DNA of 64,000 nucleotides. It comes from Psychrobacter sp. ANT_WB68 (lineage in GTDB: Bacteria > Pseudomonadota > Gammaproteobacteria > Pseudomonadales > Moraxellaceae). The DNA lies in the NCBI RefSeq assembly GCF_008369115.1, contig NZ_VOAZ01000001.1, positions 496,001-560,000 on the forward strand, read 5' to 3'. The position numbers and the translations under genes are program-made. How positions within the stretch are numbered: the stretch's first letter is position 1; every line of letters begins with the position of its first letter. Shown here piece by piece: positions 53,370 to 62,884 of the stretch. The notes under the pieces are model-generated. The model saw only the letters and a list, made by a program, of their open reading frames with translations. It was not told where the DNA came from and did no database searches.

Positions 53370-54107
53370 ATGACAAATTCTTCTAAAAAACAACATATTC
53401 TTATTACTGGTGCGACCTCTGGCATTGGTAATCAGCTAGCAAAAGATTATCTAATAGCAGGTCACACTGTTTATGCAGTAGGACGTGACGACGAGTCATT
53501 GGCTGAATTAAAGTCGTTGGGGGCAGAAACGCTTGATTTGGATTTGATGGATCGAGATAAAGTGCTCGCTGCTTTCGATAAAATCAGTCAGATTGATTTG
53601 GCAATTTGTGGTGCGGGCATGTGCGAGTACTTAGATATGCCAAACTTCGATAGCAGTGTTTTTATGAAAGTAATGTCAGTGAATATGGGTACGTTATCGC
53701 ATGCCATTGAAGGGGTGTTGCCAAAGCTCATTGCTTCAAAAGGTCGTTTGGTAGGCATTGGCTCGGCATCGGCTTATGTGCCTTTTGCTCGCGCAGAAGC
53801 TTATGGCAGCTCAAAGGTAGCTATCCACTATTTAATGAAAACTCTACAGATCAGCCTTGCACCGTACGACGTGTCGGTCAGCTTGGTTGTACCTGGTTTT
53901 GTTGAGACGCCAATGACCAAGCAAAACGATTTTTCGATGCCGTTTTTACAAACGCCTGAACAGGCAAGCAAAGCGATTCGTACTGGTATTGAGAGCGGTC
54001 ATGACGTCATTGAATTTCCTAAAAAATTGACTTTACCATTAAAGGTATTGGGGACATTACCTGATGTGGTTTGGCAACATGTCAGTGAAAAAATCAATAA
54101 AAAATAG
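53370..54107 (+). CDS. Short-chain dehydrogenase, first gene of the lipid-modification operon
   Basis: 245-residue SDR: cofactor loop ILITGATSGIGNQLA, active-site serine in LVGIGSASAY, and the tyrosine-lysine pair in EAYGSSKVAIHYL. The C-terminal half contains VSLVVPGFVETPM. The longest frame starts at 53250, but AAGG at 53357-53360 sits nine bases before the ATG at 53370 and the alignable domain begins there. Its stop is only 57 bases from the FAD oxidoreductase start. It likely reduces or oxidises a lipid intermediate in concert with the following genes (inference); the specific reaction is unknown. Confidence 0.86.
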   Translation: MTNSSKKQHILITGATSGIGNQLAKDYLIAGHTVYAVGRDDESLAELKSLGAETLDLDLMDRDKVLAAFDKISQIDLAICGAGMCEYLDMPNFDSSVFMKVMSVNMGTLSHAIEGVLPKLIASKGRLVGIGSASAYVPFARAEAYGSSKVAIHYLMKTLQISLAPYDVSVSLVVPGFVETPMTKQNDFSMPFLQTPEQASKAIRTGIESGHDVIEFPKKLTLPLKVLGTLPDVVWQHVSEKINKK

Positions 54108-54164
54108 CCAGTTTTGATGCTTTTGAGCAGCTATAAAGAAAATAATAAGGAAAAGGAATACGCT

Positions 54165-55898
54165 ATGCCATTTTTGCGCCGTAAATCTAAGCACACAGAA
54201 GCCGTTATTGATCATACAAGCCGTCATCTACAGGATACGCGAAATGCCCAAGCTAAAAAGCGTATCGCTATCATTGGCTCGGGTGTGTCAGGACTGACAT
54301 GTGCGCATTATCTAGCAGCGCAATTTGAAGTCACAGTGTTTGAAGCCAATGACTATATCGGCGGGCACGTCAATACCATCGATGTGGCGCTGCAAGATGG
54401 TAAAAAATCCAAGTCTAATAAGGTTGAAAAAAGCGCCATAGATACTGGTTTCATCGTTTTTAATGAGCGAACGTATCCCAATTTTTTTCGTTTACTATAT
54501 GAGCTGCAAGTGCCGTTTCAATCGACGGATATGAGTTTTTCTGTCAAGAATACCGCGCGCAATTTTGAATACAACGGTCATACGCTCAATACTTTGTTAT
54601 CGCAGCGCAAAAATATTCTTAGTCCTAAGTTTTGGGCATTTATCACCGATATTTTGCAGTTCAATAAGCAAGTGCGCCAGCTGCGCCAAGATTATGAGGC
54701 AGCTCGTACACAAGGGCAGGATATCAGTGTTTTTACCAAACAAACGCTAGGCGAGTATCTAGATACTAAAAAGTACGGTGACTTATTCACGGACAATTAT
54801 TTACTGCCGATGGTATCTGCTATCTGGTCAACTAGCTTGAATGACGTGCAAGAATTTCCGTTAATATTTTTTGCTCAATTTTTTGACAATCATGGTTTGC
54901 TTGATGTGGTCAATCGCCCGCAATGGTTCACTATCAAAGGTGGTTCTAAACAGTATGTCAATAAACTGGTGACACGCTTTGTAAAAATGGGTGGTACCGT
55001 TTTGGTCAACAGTCCCGTGCAGTCTGTCATCCGCCATAATGATAAAGTCACGTTGACGCTTGCTGATAAAACTGACGCCAATGACAAAGGTAGTATGAAT
55101 AATGAAGCTAAAGTAGCTGTGCAAGCACTGGTTTTTGATGAGGTTATCTTTGCTTGTCATGCAGATACAGCGCTTAAAATATTACAAGATGCCAGTCCGA
55201 CTGAGCAAGAAGTATTGAGCCCTTTTACCTTTACCAGTAACACTGCTGTTTTACATACCGATACTTCAGTCTTACCAAAGAGGTCGCTCGCTTGGGCAAG
55301 TTGGAATTATTTAATCGGTGATAGAAATTCTATTCAGAATGATAAAGAACCGCTTCAAACTACCATAAAGCCTGTATTGACCTATCATATGAATATTTTG
55401 CAGCGCTTGACCAAACAGCATAATTACTTAGTGACGCTCAATCATGAGGTGGACGAGAGTCAAGTTATCAAGCGTATAGACTATAGCCATCCAGTGTTTA
55501 ATAACCAGATGATTGCTGCACAAGATGAGTGGTCACGTATTTCTGGTGTTGATTTGCATACCCATTTTTGCGGTGCTTATTGGTTCAATGGCTTTCATGA
55601 AGATGGCGTAAGAAGTGCGCTACGCGTCTGTCAGGCATTAGGATGCGACATCGATATTAAGGATACCGTTGACCCAAATCATCTGCCTGATACCGAGAGT
55701 GCTCATACGCCGTTCCGATATAAAGACTTGCCAATAAAGGCAGACAAACAGTTACGTAAACTTAAAAAACGTCAGATAATCACTGCCACGACCAATCAAG
55801 AATTAGTGGTATATATTGCAACTCTAGAGCCATCTGCCAAAGTAGACAGTAAGAAAAAACTGGGATTTTTTACGCGTCGTAAAGCCAAAAACACTTAG
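54165..55898 (+). CDS. FAD/NAD(P)-dependent oxidoreductase (COG2907-type, UfaD-like)
   Basis: 577 residues of the amine-oxidase/phytoene-desaturase-like flavoprotein class. The dinucleotide loop is RIAIIGSGVSGLTCAHYLA (GxGxxG), followed by TVFEANDYIGGHVNT, DTGFIVFNERTYPNFF, and SIWSTSL. The C-terminus has GVDLHTHFCGAYWFNGFHEDGVRSA. Family members encoded beside CFA-synthase-like methyltransferases are desaturases of methylated fatty acids (UfaD of Rhodobacter). The ATG at 54165 has AAGG at eight bases; the longest frame lacks support. Confidence 0.88.
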   Translation: MPFLRRKSKHTEAVIDHTSRHLQDTRNAQAKKRIAIIGSGVSGLTCAHYLAAQFEVTVFEANDYIGGHVNTIDVALQDGKKSKSNKVEKSAIDTGFIVFNERTYPNFFRLLYELQVPFQSTDMSFSVKNTARNFEYNGHTLNTLLSQRKNILSPKFWAFITDILQFNKQVRQLRQDYEAARTQGQDISVFTKQTLGEYLDTKKYGDLFTDNYLLPMVSAIWSTSLNDVQEFPLIFFAQFFDNHGLLDVVNRPQWFTIKGGSKQYVNKLVTRFVKMGGTVLVNSPVQSVIRHNDKVTLTLADKTDANDKGSMNNEAKVAVQALVFDEVIFACHADTALKILQDASPTEQEVLSPFTFTSNTAVLHTDTSVLPKRSLAWASWNYLIGDRNSIQNDKEPLQTTIKPVLTYHMNILQRLTKQHNYLVTLNHEVDESQVIKRIDYSHPVFNNQMIAAQDEWSRISGVDLHTHFCGAYWFNGFHEDGVRSALRVCQALGCDIDIKDTVDPNHLPDTESAHTPFRYKDLPIKADKQLRKLKKRQIITATTNQELVVYIATLEPSAKVDSKKKLGFFTRRKAKNT

Positions 55899-55921
55899 TT
55901 GGCTTAGCCAAGGAGGGCATG

Positions 55922-56953
55922 ATGAATACTGCGTTACAACCGTCTAATATTAAGTCAAATGAAGACTTAGATGATATTCATACTAGATTGCCGCACCAAA
56001 TTTTTTATGGAAGTACATGGCACAGTCGCTTGTTACCCAGTATGCATAAATTTGCTTATCCTTATCGTTATTGGGGGGTCAATATTAGTGCATTAGCGGC
56101 AGGGCAACCACTCCCAGAAGTTAATATTAATACGTCAGTTTTTCCCAAAAGTAAGATTTTAAAAAAACTGCTCTTATTCTCTGGTACCAAAAAGGCCTTG
56201 CAGCAATTCCACCCCAATGATTATTTACCAGGGTTAGGTTTAGAAGAAAATAGCCTAAGTAAAAATAAGAATACAGAATCAAATACAGCAAAGGCATTTA
56301 GCGCTGACCAAGCGCTAGAGCAGCGTTTAATACAGGCATTTACTAAACAGACGGGTAGTGCGCCAACAGGCGATATGATTGGGATGCTTGTTTGCCGCAA
56401 TGCTGGTATTTATTTTAGCCCAGTGAATTTCTATCTAGGTTTTGATAGCGAGCAAAATCCTACCCATCTGCTAGCAGAGGTGTCAAATACTCCATGGGAC
56501 AAACGCCATTATTATGGGTTTCTATTAGACGGCGCAAATACAGAGTTTTGTCATGATAAAGACTTTCATGTGTCGCCGTTTAATCCCATTGATCAGCAGT
56601 ATTGCTGGCAAGTTGCGATAAAAAGTACAGTAAAAACTGAGACAAAAAAACAGTCGCAAAACGGTTTACAAGTTCGGATTGCTATTAATATCAGTGACTC
56701 GCGCGGTGAGGTTTTAAAAACAGGTATAAAAATGTCTGGTACACCAATGACAGCAATCACCATTCTCGAAAGTTTGCGCAAAAACCCATTGATGAATGTG
56801 ACGTCTTTGACCCGCATCTATTGGCATGCTTTCAAACTCTATGCCATTAAAAAAGTGCCTTATATTAACTATGATGAAAAGTTAGCCGATAGCCAACAGC
56901 AGCAATCGGAGACGGGTAAAAAACCGGGTATGAGAAATAAACTGCAAAAATAA
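55922..56953 (+). CDS. DUF1365 protein
   Basis: 343-residue cytosolic protein with the DUF1365 pattern: HQIFYGSTWHSRLLPSMHKFAYPYRYW, ALQQFHPNDYLPG, FSPVNFYLGFD, AEVSNTPWDKRHYY, KDFHVSPFNPIDQQYCWQV. The family is of unknown biochemistry and occurs between the FAD oxidoreductase and the CFA-like methyltransferase in many proteobacteria. The N-terminal ~20 residues are variable. AGGAGG precedes the ATG at 55922 by five bases; an ATG three bases earlier is also possible. A polar insert occurs around residues 105-125. Confidence 0.85.
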   Translation: MNTALQPSNIKSNEDLDDIHTRLPHQIFYGSTWHSRLLPSMHKFAYPYRYWGVNISALAAGQPLPEVNINTSVFPKSKILKKLLLFSGTKKALQQFHPNDYLPGLGLEENSLSKNKNTESNTAKAFSADQALEQRLIQAFTKQTGSAPTGDMIGMLVCRNAGIYFSPVNFYLGFDSEQNPTHLLAEVSNTPWDKRHYYGFLLDGANTEFCHDKDFHVSPFNPIDQQYCWQVAIKSTVKTETKKQSQNGLQVRIAINISDSRGEVLKTGIKMSGTPMTAITILESLRKNPLMNVTSLTRIYWHAFKLYAIKKVPYINYDEKLADSQQQQSETGKKPGMRNKLQK

Positions 56954-57014
56954 GCCCCACGACTTTAGAAGTCTAATATTCAGCATGATGCATTTAAACA
57001 AGGATGATTACAGA

Positions 57015-58373
57015 ATGTCAGCACGACCAACCGACAGAGCACCCGCCTCAAAATTAGGAAGAATTAGCGCCCGTATGAGCCGAACGATTAATGAAAGCGC
57101 TATTTTACAACCTATCAATAGCAGCGTGAATTATGTAGCAAAACAAGCCATATTTCGTGCTCTCACTCATATTCAATTTGGCAGTATTACTATTATTGAG
57201 GATTTTGTTGGACAAGATGCTAAGCCGCATCTTTTTGGCAAACCATCTTCTGACAACATGAGCAGCTCAGCTATCGGTCGTCATCCGTTAGACATCACAC
57301 TTATGATTCATGACAGCAACGTTTATCGTCAGTTGTTATTTGGCGGTTCTATTGCGCTAGCGGACAGCTATATCAATGGCGAATGGGATACGGATGATTT
57401 GACAGGTTTGATTCGACTGGCGGCACGTAATTTGGCAGTGCTTAATCAGTTAGAAAGCCGTTTTGCAGGTATCAATAAAACGTTTGAGCGGGCTAATCAT
57501 AAGCTGCGCAGCAATGATAAATCTGGCGCGAAATCTAATATCTTAGCGCATTATGATTTGGGTAATGAGATGTACCAGCGTTTTTTAGACGATACGATGA
57601 TGTATTCATCAGCAGTTTATAAAAATGTAGATACGACATTGGCTGAGGCGCAGCAGCACAAACTGGCCTTGATTTGTGAGCGTCTACAACTAAAACCTGA
57701 GGATACTGTGCTAGAGATTGGCACTGGTTGGGGCGGTTTTGCCATTTATGCCGCGCATCATTATGGCTGTCAGATAACGACCACAACTATATCGGACGCG
57801 CAATATGAAGAGGCGCAGCGCCGTGTTGCAGCGGCTGGGCTAGCAGATAAGGTCACGCTATTAAAACAAGACTATCGTGAGCTGACCGGACAGTATGATA
57901 AGTTGGTCAGTATCGAGATGATTGAGGCAGTCGGACACGAATATCTGCCGACGTTTTTTGCCAAATGCAATAGCCTGCTGAAGCCGACGGGCTTGATGGT
58001 ATTGCAAGCCATTACTTTTAATGATCAACATTATAAAGATTATATAAAGTCAGTCGATTTTATTCAGACCCACATTTTCCCCGGTGGTTGTCTATTATCC
58101 AATCAAGAATTAACTACGCAATTTACCGAAAAGACAGATATGGTCATTAAGCAGTTGCATGACTACGGCTTTGATTATGCTTACACACTGCGCGATTGGC
58201 GTACTGCGTTTATGGCACAGCGTGAAGAGATTAAAGCGCTCGGTTATGATGAAGCGTTCATTCGCCTATGGGAGTTTTACTTCTGCTACTGCGAAGGCGG
58301 ATTTTTGGAGCGGACGATTGGAGTAGTACAAGTCACCGCGGTCAAGCCAAACAATATTGATGCATGGCATTAA
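57015..58373 (+). CDS. Cyclopropane-fatty-acyl-phospholipid synthase family methyltransferase (CfaB/UfaM-like)
   Basis: 452 residues. The SAM-binding motif is VLEIGTGWGGFAIYAAHHYGCQ, followed by TTTISDAQYEEAQRRV, KLVSIEMIEAVGHEYLPTFF, DFIQTHIFPGGCL and a C-terminal RLWEFYFCYCEGGF, all standard for CFA synthases. It acts on unsaturated acyl chains of phospholipids at the inner leaflet. The longest frame begins at 56985; the ATG at 57015 has AAGGA upstream, though at a long spacing (~11). It might methylate without making a cyclopropane, as in the furan fatty acid pathway; the sequence alone does not decide. Confidence 0.93.
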   Translation: MSARPTDRAPASKLGRISARMSRTINESAILQPINSSVNYVAKQAIFRALTHIQFGSITIIEDFVGQDAKPHLFGKPSSDNMSSSAIGRHPLDITLMIHDSNVYRQLLFGGSIALADSYINGEWDTDDLTGLIRLAARNLAVLNQLESRFAGINKTFERANHKLRSNDKSGAKSNILAHYDLGNEMYQRFLDDTMMYSSAVYKNVDTTLAEAQQHKLALICERLQLKPEDTVLEIGTGWGGFAIYAAHHYGCQITTTTISDAQYEEAQRRVAAAGLADKVTLLKQDYRELTGQYDKLVSIEMIEAVGHEYLPTFFAKCNSLLKPTGLMVLQAITFNDQHYKDYIKSVDFIQTHIFPGGCLLSNQELTTQFTEKTDMVIKQLHDYGFDYAYTLRDWRTAFMAQREEIKALGYDEAFIRLWEFYFCYCEGGFLERTIGVVQVTAVKPNNIDAWH

Positions 58374-58413
58374 TAGGCTGCATTTTTAGTCCCTATTATA
58401 AAAGGATATTATT

Positions 58414-58824
58414 ATGGGTTATGTATATATCTATCTTGCTGCTGTGGCTATATTTTTAGGCATCGATGCGGTCTGGCTAAAGACGATGACTGGTCTTTTT
58501 TATGAAAAGCGCATCGGACATCTGCTTGCCGATGAGCCCAATATGATTGCAGCGGGCGTGTTTTATCTGTTTTATTTATTGGCGCTGTGCATCATTATCT
58601 TATACCCACAAATCAAAGCACAGGCTTCGCTCGGTCATATTTTTTTAATGGGTGCTTTGATAGGGTTGATGGCTTACGGTACTTATGACTTTACCAGCTT
58701 GGCACTGTATAAAGGCTATACCTTAGATACTGCATTGGTAGACTTTGTCTGGGGCGGACTGTTAACAGGCACGGTTAGCGCGATTGTCGCTTGGCTTGCG
58801 TATCGTTTTCATTGGTTGAGCTAA
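58414..58824 (+). CDS. DUF2177 membrane protein
   Basis: 136 residues with four hydrophobic helices (YIYLAAVAIFLGIDAVWLK at the N-terminus, then FYLFYLLALCIIILYP, LGHIFLMGALIGLMAYGTYDFTSLAL and GLLTGTVSAIVAWLAYRF). DUF2177 proteins occur beside CFA-synthase-like genes; their role is unknown, possibly export or membrane handling of the product. Starts 40 bases after the methyltransferase gene with AAAGGA upstream, so very likely the last gene of the operon. Confidence 0.85.
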   Translation: MGYVYIYLAAVAIFLGIDAVWLKTMTGLFYEKRIGHLLADEPNMIAAGVFYLFYLLALCIIILYPQIKAQASLGHIFLMGALIGLMAYGTYDFTSLALYKGYTLDTALVDFVWGGLLTGTVSAIVAWLAYRFHWLS

Positions 58825-59019
58825 TGAGCCGATTCAGTGAGCGCATTTACGAGTTAATCAAAGATACTTTGGTTAATTGCTATTTATTATCATGACATAA
58901 AATTTGGCATTTATACCCGTAAGACTGTACTTTAGCGGGCATTTATTTGCGATTTATCAGAGGCTGCTGTATAACGGACATTCAAAATAGATAGGCTTCT
59001 GATAACGGTAAGGAATATT

Positions 59020-59628
59020 ATGTCGCAATACAATACCAGCTCTACTGCCAAAAGTGCACCTTTAAACCATGAGTTATATATGTCGGTGTTAATGACGCCA
59101 GATATGGCAAACTTTATAGGCAATGTGCACGGCGGTGATTTGCTCAAGATGCTTGATCAAGTCGCTTATGCTTGCGCCAGTCGCTATAGTGGTAGTTACG
59201 TCGTGACGCTATCGGTCGATCAGGTAATGTTCCGTGAGCCTATCTATGTCGGCGAGTTGGTTACCTTTGCAGCCAGTATCAACTACGTCGGCAGAACGTC
59301 TATGGAAGTGGGAATTCGTGTTGAAGCCGAAGATGTTCGCGCCCGTACGATTCGCCATACCAATAGCTGCTATTTTACTATGGTAGCAATTGACGATAAT
59401 GGTAAGCCAACCCCTGTGCCTGAGCTTGAAATTAAAAATGAGATGCAACAATGCCGTTTTGATGCAGGCTTAGCGCGTAAAAACCTACGTATGGAAGGCT
59501 CGCATCGTCCCAGTTGTGATATTAATCAAATGATTGGTGAAAGTTTAGGCGCTGGAAATCTAGACGCTGAAAACAAGGCGGATAAAGGCATGGTTGGCGA
59601 GCTTTCTCAGCGTAGCAATGCGAAGTAG
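59020..59628 (+). CDS. Acyl-CoA thioesterase, YciA-type hotdog protein
   Basis: Hydrolyses acyl-CoA to free acid and CoA. One hotdog domain: MTPDMANFIGNVHGGDLLKMLDQVAYACASRYSG, VDQVMFREPIYVGELVTFAASINYVGRTSMEVGIRV. The 202-residue length includes a ~60-residue C-terminal tail without clear homology (PVPELEIKNEMQQCRFDAG). It lies apart from the lipid operon by 195 bases. Chain-length preference is not visible. Confidence 0.92.
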   Translation: MSQYNTSSTAKSAPLNHELYMSVLMTPDMANFIGNVHGGDLLKMLDQVAYACASRYSGSYVVTLSVDQVMFREPIYVGELVTFAASINYVGRTSMEVGIRVEAEDVRARTIRHTNSCYFTMVAIDDNGKPTPVPELEIKNEMQQCRFDAGLARKNLRMEGSHRPSCDINQMIGESLGAGNLDAENKADKGMVGELSQRSNAK

Positions 59629-59827
59629 GGCGCTCTCAAACTATCGCGTCTATTAAAGCTATCAATACTTAAACAAAGTCTCACGAAAACCTTACTGACT
59701 AGCGCTCGGTTTTTGGTTAAATTTAATGGTAAATAAGGCAGATAAAAAAACAGGTAAAACGGCTAACATTGATAGCTCGACTGTTTTATTTGGCTGCCTT
59801 AACCCATTATATAAAACAGAGACTCAT

Positions 59828-60916
59828 ATGAGTTCAAAACCCTCAGGATTATCAGAATCCTACTCTACAGAGCAGTCAATACTGCAGGCCAGTCGCACTC
59901 GCGGTGGTAATAGCACGCGTTTTGATGTCACGAATACTTCCTCTCAACCTGCACCCAATGATAATGACAAAAAAGATGATCATAAATCTTCATCATTGAT
60001 CACTGTGCTGATTGCGGTTGGGGCAAATCTTATTATTGCCATTGCCAAAACAATTGCGGCCTTTATGACCGGTTCTGCTTCTATGATAGCGGAATCCGCG
60101 CACTCTTGGGCAGATGCGGGTAATGGTACTTTATTAATCGTTGCAGAAAAAAAGTCGATCAAACCTGCTGATAAAAGCCATCCATTAGGCTATGGTAAAG
60201 AATCATACGTGTGGTCGATGATTGCTGCCTTTGGCGTCTTTATGGCGGGCTCCATTGTTTCTATTTATACCGGTATTACCGAATGGAATGCGTCCGAAAC
60301 TGACACCAACTATACCATCGGCTTTATTGTCTTAGCAGTGGCCTTTGTCCTTGAAGGCTTTTCCTTATTGCAAGCTTATTTGCAAAGTAAAAAACATGGC
60401 GAGGCTATCAACCTTAGCGCCCTTGGTTATGTTATTGATACCTCAAACCCAACATTGCGCGGCGTCTTCTTTGAGGATTTAGCAGCGGTCATTGGCTTGG
60501 TCATTGCCGCAGCGGCGATGGGCATGCATGCTTATACCGGGCAACCTTTTTGGGATGCACTTGGGTCGATTGTTGTCGGTATACTGTTGGGTATGGTCGC
60601 TATCTTTTTAATCAGCCGCAATCGCGACTTTTTGGTGGGCTATAAAGTCTCAGAAAAAATGCATTGCTACATATTAACTGAGTTATTAAATCATCCGGAT
60701 ATTGATAGCGTCTCTTATTTACATTTGGAATGGGTCGGACCCAAAAAAGTATTTATGGTGGCTGCAGTAGACATCGCTGGTAACCAGAAAGAACAGCAAA
60801 TCGCGCAAAAATTTGAAGATATTGAAAATCAGTTTCGCGCCAATCCGCTATTTCAAGAAGCCATCCTAACGCTGTCAATTCCTAATGCTGAGATTTTACG
60901 CCCACCAGATAGCTGA
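59828..60916 (+). CDS. Cation diffusion facilitator family transporter (ZnT9-like)
   Basis: 362 residues from the chosen start. Six membrane segments after a long polar N-terminal region, with the metal site in the second helix MIAESAHSWADAGNG (HxxxD) and the matching site in the fifth helix FFEDLAAVIGLVIA, where Glu replaces the usual His (ExxD-like). The latter pattern is typical of the ZnT9-like branch of the family. The frame is open back to 59726 but without a ribosome-binding site. Substrate metal not inferable, zinc or another divalent cation most likely. Confidence 0.85.
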   Translation: MSSKPSGLSESYSTEQSILQASRTRGGNSTRFDVTNTSSQPAPNDNDKKDDHKSSSLITVLIAVGANLIIAIAKTIAAFMTGSASMIAESAHSWADAGNGTLLIVAEKKSIKPADKSHPLGYGKESYVWSMIAAFGVFMAGSIVSIYTGITEWNASETDTNYTIGFIVLAVAFVLEGFSLLQAYLQSKKHGEAINLSALGYVIDTSNPTLRGVFFEDLAAVIGLVIAAAAMGMHAYTGQPFWDALGSIVVGILLGMVAIFLISRNRDFLVGYKVSEKMHCYILTELLNHPDIDSVSYLHLEWVGPKKVFMVAAVDIAGNQKEQQIAQKFEDIENQFRANPLFQEAILTLSIPNAEILRPPDS

Positions 60917-61021
60917 TACTGTTTAAAAGGTCTATTTAGTAACTGAACATTCATAACTGAAAACTGATAGCCGTACTACTTAAAACTATAATACCGAAAA
61001 CTATAATAATGAGAGCCTAAT

Positions 61022-61753
61022 ATGAAACGTTCTAATAACGCTACTATAAAAAAATCAAACCAACGTACGACCATTATCAGTCCATTACTTAGCTTAGTTG
61101 TGGCAACGCTTATGTCAGCTCCTATAGTCCATGCCAATGCAGAATTGATTATCCATAGTGAGCCTAAGCAAGCCAGTCAGTCTAATCAAAAACAACAAGT
61201 CGCGACGCCAGTAAATAATGCTATTAACAATATCGCCAATCAGCAAAATAATAATAAACAAGCACCGGCCGATGTTTCTATTATTAAGCTTATGCAGGTG
61301 ATGCATATTGACGAGCAAATACAATCTATCGTTAATGGCCAACAGGCGGCTATGGATGCCATCAATATGCAAACACAACAACAGGCTCAAAACGCCAGTC
61401 AGCAAGTAAATGATAAGCCACTAAATAAGCGTCAACGTCAGCTGCAGGAGCAAATTCAAAGTGTCTTAGGCCAGTATGCTAAGATTATGAGCAATGGGAT
61501 AGGCAATGCAACAGACGCGCAAACTTTGACGAAAGCTTATATCAGTGCGGCTAAGACTTACTATACGCAATCGGAAGTTGATGCCCAAATCAAATTTTAT
61601 GATACGGAAACGGGTCAAAGTATTCTCGCAAAACAGCCGCAAATTACGGCTGCTTTTTTACAGCAATCTTTACCTGAAGATACCAGTGAAACCGAAGCAC
61701 AACTAGGCGAGCTGCTACCGCAGATGAAGCAAATAATTAAAGGTGTTTTTTAA
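61022..61753 (+). CDS. Secreted DUF2059 protein
   Basis: 243 residues with a signal peptide (LLSLVVATLMSAPIVHANA after a short basic N-terminus), then a Gln/Asn-rich linker, and a DUF2059 helical domain: IIKLMQVMHIDEQIQSIVNGQQAAMDAI, SVLGQYAKIMSNGI, and YYTQSEVDAQIKFYDTETGQSILAKQPQIT. The family is of unknown function. No operon partner; terminator follows. Confidence 0.85.
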   Translation: MKRSNNATIKKSNQRTTIISPLLSLVVATLMSAPIVHANAELIIHSEPKQASQSNQKQQVATPVNNAINNIANQQNNNKQAPADVSIIKLMQVMHIDEQIQSIVNGQQAAMDAINMQTQQQAQNASQQVNDKPLNKRQRQLQEQIQSVLGQYAKIMSNGIGNATDAQTLTKAYISAAKTYYTQSEVDAQIKFYDTETGQSILAKQPQITAAFLQQSLPEDTSETEAQLGELLPQMKQIIKGVF

Positions 61754-61861
61754 CACTATTGTTTTAAGGTCTGACCTAAACGCTCATGATTAAAGTCACT
61801 GACTAACAAGCTACTGACTAAACTCGAATTTTCTAAACACAAATAAAAAACTCTTAAATAT

Positions 61862-61892
61862 AAAAAAGGTCACTATAAAAGTGACCTTTTTA
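61862..61892. terminator. Bidirectional terminator between DUF2059 gene and dps
   Basis: Perfect 12-bp stem AAAAAAGGTCAC-type with GTGACCTTTTTA and a 7-base loop; A and T runs on both sides. Confidence 0.9.
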
Positions 61893-61935
61893 TAACTTAT
61901 ATTATAAATGCGTATTTTATTTTTTCATATAATGC

Positions 61936-62418
61936 CTATTTCTTTGGCGCATTGGCACCAATAAACCAAGCATCTTTATCGACAATACGGCTGACTTCCG
62001 TTAATAGGTCAGCGGTATCTTCATCACCCGCATCACCTGCAGTATCGATCCCTTCACGTAATGAGGCTGCAATGGTTTTATAGCGATTGGTCAGCTCACG
62101 CACGTGCTCATCTACTTTAGTGATGTCAGTCGGGTAAGTCTCTAAGATAGAGTCCTCAACGACACGTTTAGAGATACCATTGGCTTTACCACCAAGGATA
62201 ACGATACGTTCAGCAACGGTATCATAAGCCTCCGTTAAGCGCCCATAAGTGTCATCTAATAGCTGATGCACCCCGATAAAGCCAGTACCTTGCAAGTTCC
62301 AATGGCACTGCTTGCTGTCCATACTTAAATCAATCAGATTCGCTAAGTTAGCGTTTAATAGATCAATCATCTTCTTTGCGGTTGAGTCATCTATTCCACT
62401 TGCGTAACGTTCTCTCAT
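61936..62418 (-). CDS. dps: Dps-family ferritin-like DNA protection protein
   Basis: Mini-ferritin that oxidises and stores iron and protects DNA during stress. The 160 residues hold the Dps ferroxidase ligands SMDSKQCHWNLQGTGFIGVHQLLDDTYGRLTEAYDTVAERI (His and Asp/Glu positions), followed by ILGGKANG. The start MRERYASGIDDSTAKKMI follows from the frame. The N-terminus is not Lys-rich as in E. coli Dps, so DNA binding may be weak. Transcribed toward the terminator shared with the DUF2059 gene. Confidence 0.93.
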   Translation of the reverse strand: MRERYASGIDDSTAKKMIDLLNANLANLIDLSMDSKQCHWNLQGTGFIGVHQLLDDTYGRLTEAYDTVAERIVILGGKANGISKRVVEDSILETYPTDITKVDEHVRELTNRYKTIAASLREGIDTAGDAGDEDTADLLTEVSRIVDKDAWFIGANAPKK

Positions 62419-62884
62419 ACTTTACTCCATTATTTTAAGTTTTTATTAGGTTTTGTATTAACTTTTCAGCATCTTGTTAACTGTACTTAGGGCTTACTGA
62501 TTAATATTACTTGTCGATTAATTCAGTATTTATAGTAGCAACTTATGAAAATGATTGAACCACTATGTTTTAGGCTTTATTAAGTGGTCGTGTAAGGACT
62601 TTGTTAATCGTGAAAAGCTTTGTAAGTTTAAGCACCATTCTGTGCGCTTTTTATAAACAACCAATGCTTATATTGCAGTAGGAGTCCTAGAAATAAGAGC
62701 GTTAAAGCTTCTGTTTTGGACGCTATTTAGCTGTTCGTTTAGGGCTTACTTTAATCTTTACTTTGGTTTTTACATACTATGTCCGTTAGAGGATAAACGC
62801 AGTCATTACCCTTTAAAAACGGCTATTTAGACCCCACATCGTTATAAACCTAACCTATTATAAAAAATCAGGAAGACAGCCATT
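62419..62884. other. Divergent spacer dps / uvrB
   Basis: 466 bases with no gene that I recognise. I found no LexA-type SOS box (CTGT-N8-ACAG), which fits Moraxellaceae lacking LexA. AGGAAG precedes the uvrB start. Confidence 0.55.
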
